Positions 61,052-64,000 of a stretch of 64,000 nt of DNA are shown here, one piece after another. How positions within the stretch are numbered: the first letter of the stretch is position 1; every line of letters begins with the position of its first letter. The translations under genes and the position numbers were made by a program. Where the stretch lies: contig CP136890.1 of the NCBI GenBank assembly GCA_034359265.1, positions 94,947,501 through 95,011,500 on the forward strand. The letters run 5' to 3'. The stretch comes from Canna indica. Lineage: Eukaryota > Streptophyta > Magnoliopsida > Zingiberales > Cannaceae. The notes below the pieces were generated by a model. It did no database searches. It saw nothing but the letters and a program-made list of their open reading frames with translations, and was not told where the DNA came from.

Positions 61052-62290
61052 TCACGATGACGATGGAGGATGGCTTGGATCATATGGCGGGGTCTGGAGT
61101 GCTCGAGTGTACACCGGCGTGGACTGACTCGAGGATGATGGATTAGATGATGCCGAAGAGATGCCTGCTTCGGGATGACCTGACAAGTTGCGTAGCATAG
61201 CTTCTATATTCGTCATCGTCTGACTCTGGCGCTCCATCAACTCAGTCTGACGCGCGACCGTCTCCTCTAGTGTCCTTATCCTATTACTATGATCATAATT
61301 GGATCTGGAGGTGGACGGCCGCTCACCAGCGACCGGAGGGGTCGGTGCCCCAAGTGGCCCTAGTACGGCTCGCGCATGACCACTATCTGCGAAGCCATAT
61401 ACGCGGCCATGGTCCCAGCCACCTGCGGCCTCGACCCACGATGTTGCGTCAAAGTCCTCGGGGGTACCCCCACGCTGCACCACCGTCTAGTTGTAGGTCT
61501 CCTACTCGAGTTTGATTTTTTGTTTAATATTTATCATAAAACTTAAATTATAAATATATAATGAATAATTTAAACAAATATATAATTACCATAATGTATG
61601 CAGCGCGGTTGTGGATGTACTCCCCAGTCCCATGTGCTCGACGGTGAGTCCGCTCAAACACCGCCATCGGGGAGGGTCGCTGGACACTCCCGTCATCCGA
61701 CACCGTCGTCTACATTTACAAAATAAATACATTAATTAGTACACATAATAACAAATAAAATATATAATTAAAAGATATACTTACCATACGGTTTGCGTGC
61801 ACTGCAAATGCAACAGAGCCGCCGGTGTGACGCGCTGCTCCCCCCGACATGCGATTTCTAGCCGCATTCCGAGAAACCTTCTGCCATCGATCCGTCGACC
61901 ATATCCCCACGAGCTGGTCCCATATATCCGGAGTAATCCAACCGGGCCCTTTCCCCGAGTCTCCGCGATGTTAGTGGTCCCAGCTCGGGCCATCGCCTGG
62001 GACCGAGCCTGCCCCAGCTGCCCGTTGTACCTTGCCCGGGAAATAGCCAACCAAGCAGCGTAAATGAAGGGCCTCTGGTCCTCGGCCCATGTATAGCGAG
62101 CCTGCAAAATAATAATATCAGTACCAATATTAATATATCATCATGCATGTAAAAAAAATAATAATACGTGCCTCAAACTCGCGCCATAACATGTCGACGT
62201 GCTCGCTAGGCACGTGAGACCACGTAGGTCATGCCCCGTGCATTTATCGTCGAATAGTAGAAGAAATGCTCCTCGGCACTTCTTCTTACT
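61052..62290 (-). pseudogene. Transposase_24-family CACTA ORF, copy 2, frameshifted
   Basis: Read on the minus strand. The main exon includes PFIYAAWLAISRARYNGQLG and MARAGTTNIAETRGKGP, then shifts frame at about 61946, where copy 1 continues WITPDIWDQL. The RNAARNRMSGGAARHTGGSV signature is in the other frame (61910-61795). Next come AVFERTHRRAHGTGEY (about 61665-61610) and a C-terminal exon (61483-61052) with RTLEETVARQTELMERQSQT, a coiled-coil-like stretch, and a Ser/Pro-rich end. The first exon is deleted. Copy 1 lacks the frameshift but has a stop and no C-terminal exon. Confidence 0.8.
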
Positions 62291-62725
62291 CGAACCTGCA
62301 CAACAAAAATAAATTTTAATATTATATTATGATATAATGAATTTGTAATGATTCATAATTCATGATATATTACGTACCGCTCCCCAATCATGCTAATCAA
62401 TCTACGTGAATACGCATATCATCTGGGCGCGTATCGGAGAACAAGAGAGATGTTGCCGAATTTTAGAATAATTAGTTAACAGTTAAAATAAAAACGTAAG
62501 TGCAGTACAAATAACTATATTCCCAAATTGTCCAATCAGGGACAATTCAAGAATTGTACGTCGTATAAAAGATCATCTACTTCTTTTACACGAACATACA
62601 ATCCCCGAACGGATCTAAGGTTTTTGCTAAATCATATCCGATTCGTCGATGCGTACGTGAAACATATCAACTCGTCGGATGGATGATTATTTTCTAAATG
62701 TTTCGAGACAGTTCGAGTCCATATT

Positions 62726-62933
62726 GGACGATTTCGGCGCGCGTCCGAAGTGGACGATTCCGGCGCGAGTCCGAAGTGGACGATTCCGACGCGAGTCCGA
62801 ATTGGACGATTCCGGCGCGCGTCCGAAGTGGACGATTCCGGCGCGAGTCCGAATTGGACGATTCCGGCGCGAGTCCGAAGTGGACGATTCCGGCGCGAGT
62901 CCGAATTGGACGATTCCGGCGCGCGTCCGAAAT
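62726..62933. repeat. 26-bp minisatellite, 8 units, CACTA copy 2
   Basis: Eight units of GGACGATTCCGGCGCG... ending GTCCGAA(G/T)T, alternating between CGCGAGTCC and CGCGCGTCC variants. Because 26 is not a multiple of 3, all three forward frames stay open and give the same repeated peptide; these are not genes. Confidence 0.95.
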
Positions 62934-63673
62934 TAATCTAAACCCTAATAATTAATCTAACAAATTAAATAATTAATCTAAACAATTAATTAACATTTAT
63001 AAAATAATTAATTAACAGTTTCAAAACAATAATATATATATATATTCCGGCGCCGGAGTCCACCCTCCGGCGCCGGCGTACAGTGGCCGGACACACTGTC
63101 CGGCCACTGTAGAAGGTCCGGCGGCGGCCATAGGCCGACCGCCGCCGGCCGAAACCCTAGAAATAGGGTTTCGGTCGGATTTTAACATCTCCGGCCGAAA
63201 CGGTATAGGCCGGCCGATCAACATAACGGCAACAGCGGCAGCGGCGCGGCGGCGAGAGGCGTCGGTGAGAGGCGTCGGCAGCAGCGGCGAGAGGTGTCGG
63301 CAGGAGCGGCGGCGGCAGCAGCGGGAGGAAGAAGGGTCGGGCGCGAGAGCGTGCCCTATATAAACTTATCAGCAACGGCTCACTCGCCCGTTAGAAAGCC
63401 GTTGCTGATAAGGTATCATCAGCAACGGCTCACTTATCCGTTAGCAAGCGGTTGCCGAAGATTAAATAATCAGCAACGGCTCGTCTTTCCGTCAGAAAGC
63501 CGTTGCTGATAATTAAAATAATCTGCAACGGCTCGGTTATCCGTTAGAACGCCGTTGCAGATACAGATATCTGCAACGGCTCGGGCGGCCGTAAGAATGC
63601 CGTTGCAAATAGCAACGGCTTGAGCGGCCGTTGCTGATAGCCGTTGCTGAAGACCAAGTTTCTAGTAGTGGTA

Positions 63674-64000
63674 CTTGGACATTTACGTTCTTCATTATCA
63701 CAAGGGATACACCATTATCGAGCCCGTCATCTTCAGGATCAATCTCGATCTATTCTGAGCAATATTCTCGTGAGATTATCGGGTGACATCATCACTTTCA
63801 CCTGCAATAGATTCAAACACGACACGTCTCATGTACCCTAAATTTCATATTTTATTATCTCCACCTTGGAGTCTTACTAACTTTAGTGTAGATGTCATTT
63901 GCAAGCCCCCATCCCGACAGAGTTGTACTTGATCAAGAGAGACACCCGATCATACTATTCTGATCCTCGTGCATGAATATATATAATCACTTTATTTTAT
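63674..64000. other. Flank of CACTA copy 2, nothing recognised
   Basis: No gene or repeat was recognised before the window ends. Confidence 0.5.

Larger units (their letters stand above)
60374..63670 (-). mobile_element. CACTA (En/Spm) element, copy 2
   Basis: 3297 bp with ends CACTACTAGAAAAATGGTC and (complement) CACTACTAGAAACTTGG. The 3-bp duplication GTA lies at 60371-60373 and 63671-63673. It has the same CAGCAACGGC subterminal arrays as copy 1 and is closely similar to it over most of the shared length. It lacks the first exon of the Transposase_24 gene and all of the TNP2 remnant: sequence matching 48352 joins sequence matching about 49372, at 62405. It is non-autonomous. Confidence 0.92.

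Noticed and set aside
62679..62955. Three overlapping frames encoding repeated SGRFRRESE-type peptides; also considered as a CRISPR-like array
   Set aside because: They come from eight head-to-tail 26-bp units with no spacers inside a plant transposon. The unit length makes all three frames open by default.

Overview
This is nuclear DNA of a flowering plant. The genes have spliced introns and belong to plant-specific families: a BBX zinc finger, an ACA-type P2B Ca2+-ATPase, a PIRL leucine-rich-repeat protein and a group IId WRKY factor. They sit in AT-rich DNA packed with plant transposon families (CACTA, hAT and Tourist MITEs, TRIMs, LINEs, an Au-like SINE). Three of the genes have very GC-rich third codon positions, which hints at a non-grass monocot; that is an inference, and the species cannot be named from the sequence.

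Layout. 1-3.2 kb: an intronless BBX32-like gene on the minus strand (1291-1962), with a TATA box and a G-box/C-box-rich upstream region. 3.2-13 kb: intergenic DNA with a LINE fragment and hAT-type MITEs whose 8-bp target duplications can still be read, one nested inside another, plus a Tourist-like MITE holding a further element. 13.7-29.4 kb: a 34-exon autoinhibited Ca2+-ATPase gene of the ACA8/9/10 group (1085 aa, every splice site modelled). Its introns carry TRIM retroelements, a SINE and nested MITEs. 29.4-37 kb: intergenic DNA with a nuclear insertion of the plastid ycf2 gene and a 1.4-kb foldback. 37.3-40.0 kb: a 3-exon PIRL gene, flanked on both sides by diverged copies of one repeat. 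41.5-42.4 kb: a LINE 3' end and a MITE with a 9-bp target duplication. 43.5-44.7 kb: a 3-exon WRKY IId gene on the minus strand with eight W-boxes upstream. 46-64 kb: a transposon block. It holds two related CACTA elements (46987-50460, duplication TAA; 60374-63670, duplication GTA), a probable Copia solo LTR, and a decayed 6.2-kb LINE.

The four host genes are independent loci with no operon-like relation. By family knowledge they act in light signalling (BBX32), Ca2+ export at the plasma membrane (ACA8/9/10), intracellular LRR scaffolding (PIRL) and defence transcription (WRKY IId). I found no clearly new host system. The most unusual structures are in the transposon block. CACTA copy 1 carries an inverted second copy of its own terminus inside the transposed unit. 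It also keeps only the two ends of its TNP2 transposase gene. The two CACTA copies carry different disabling lesions in their second gene.
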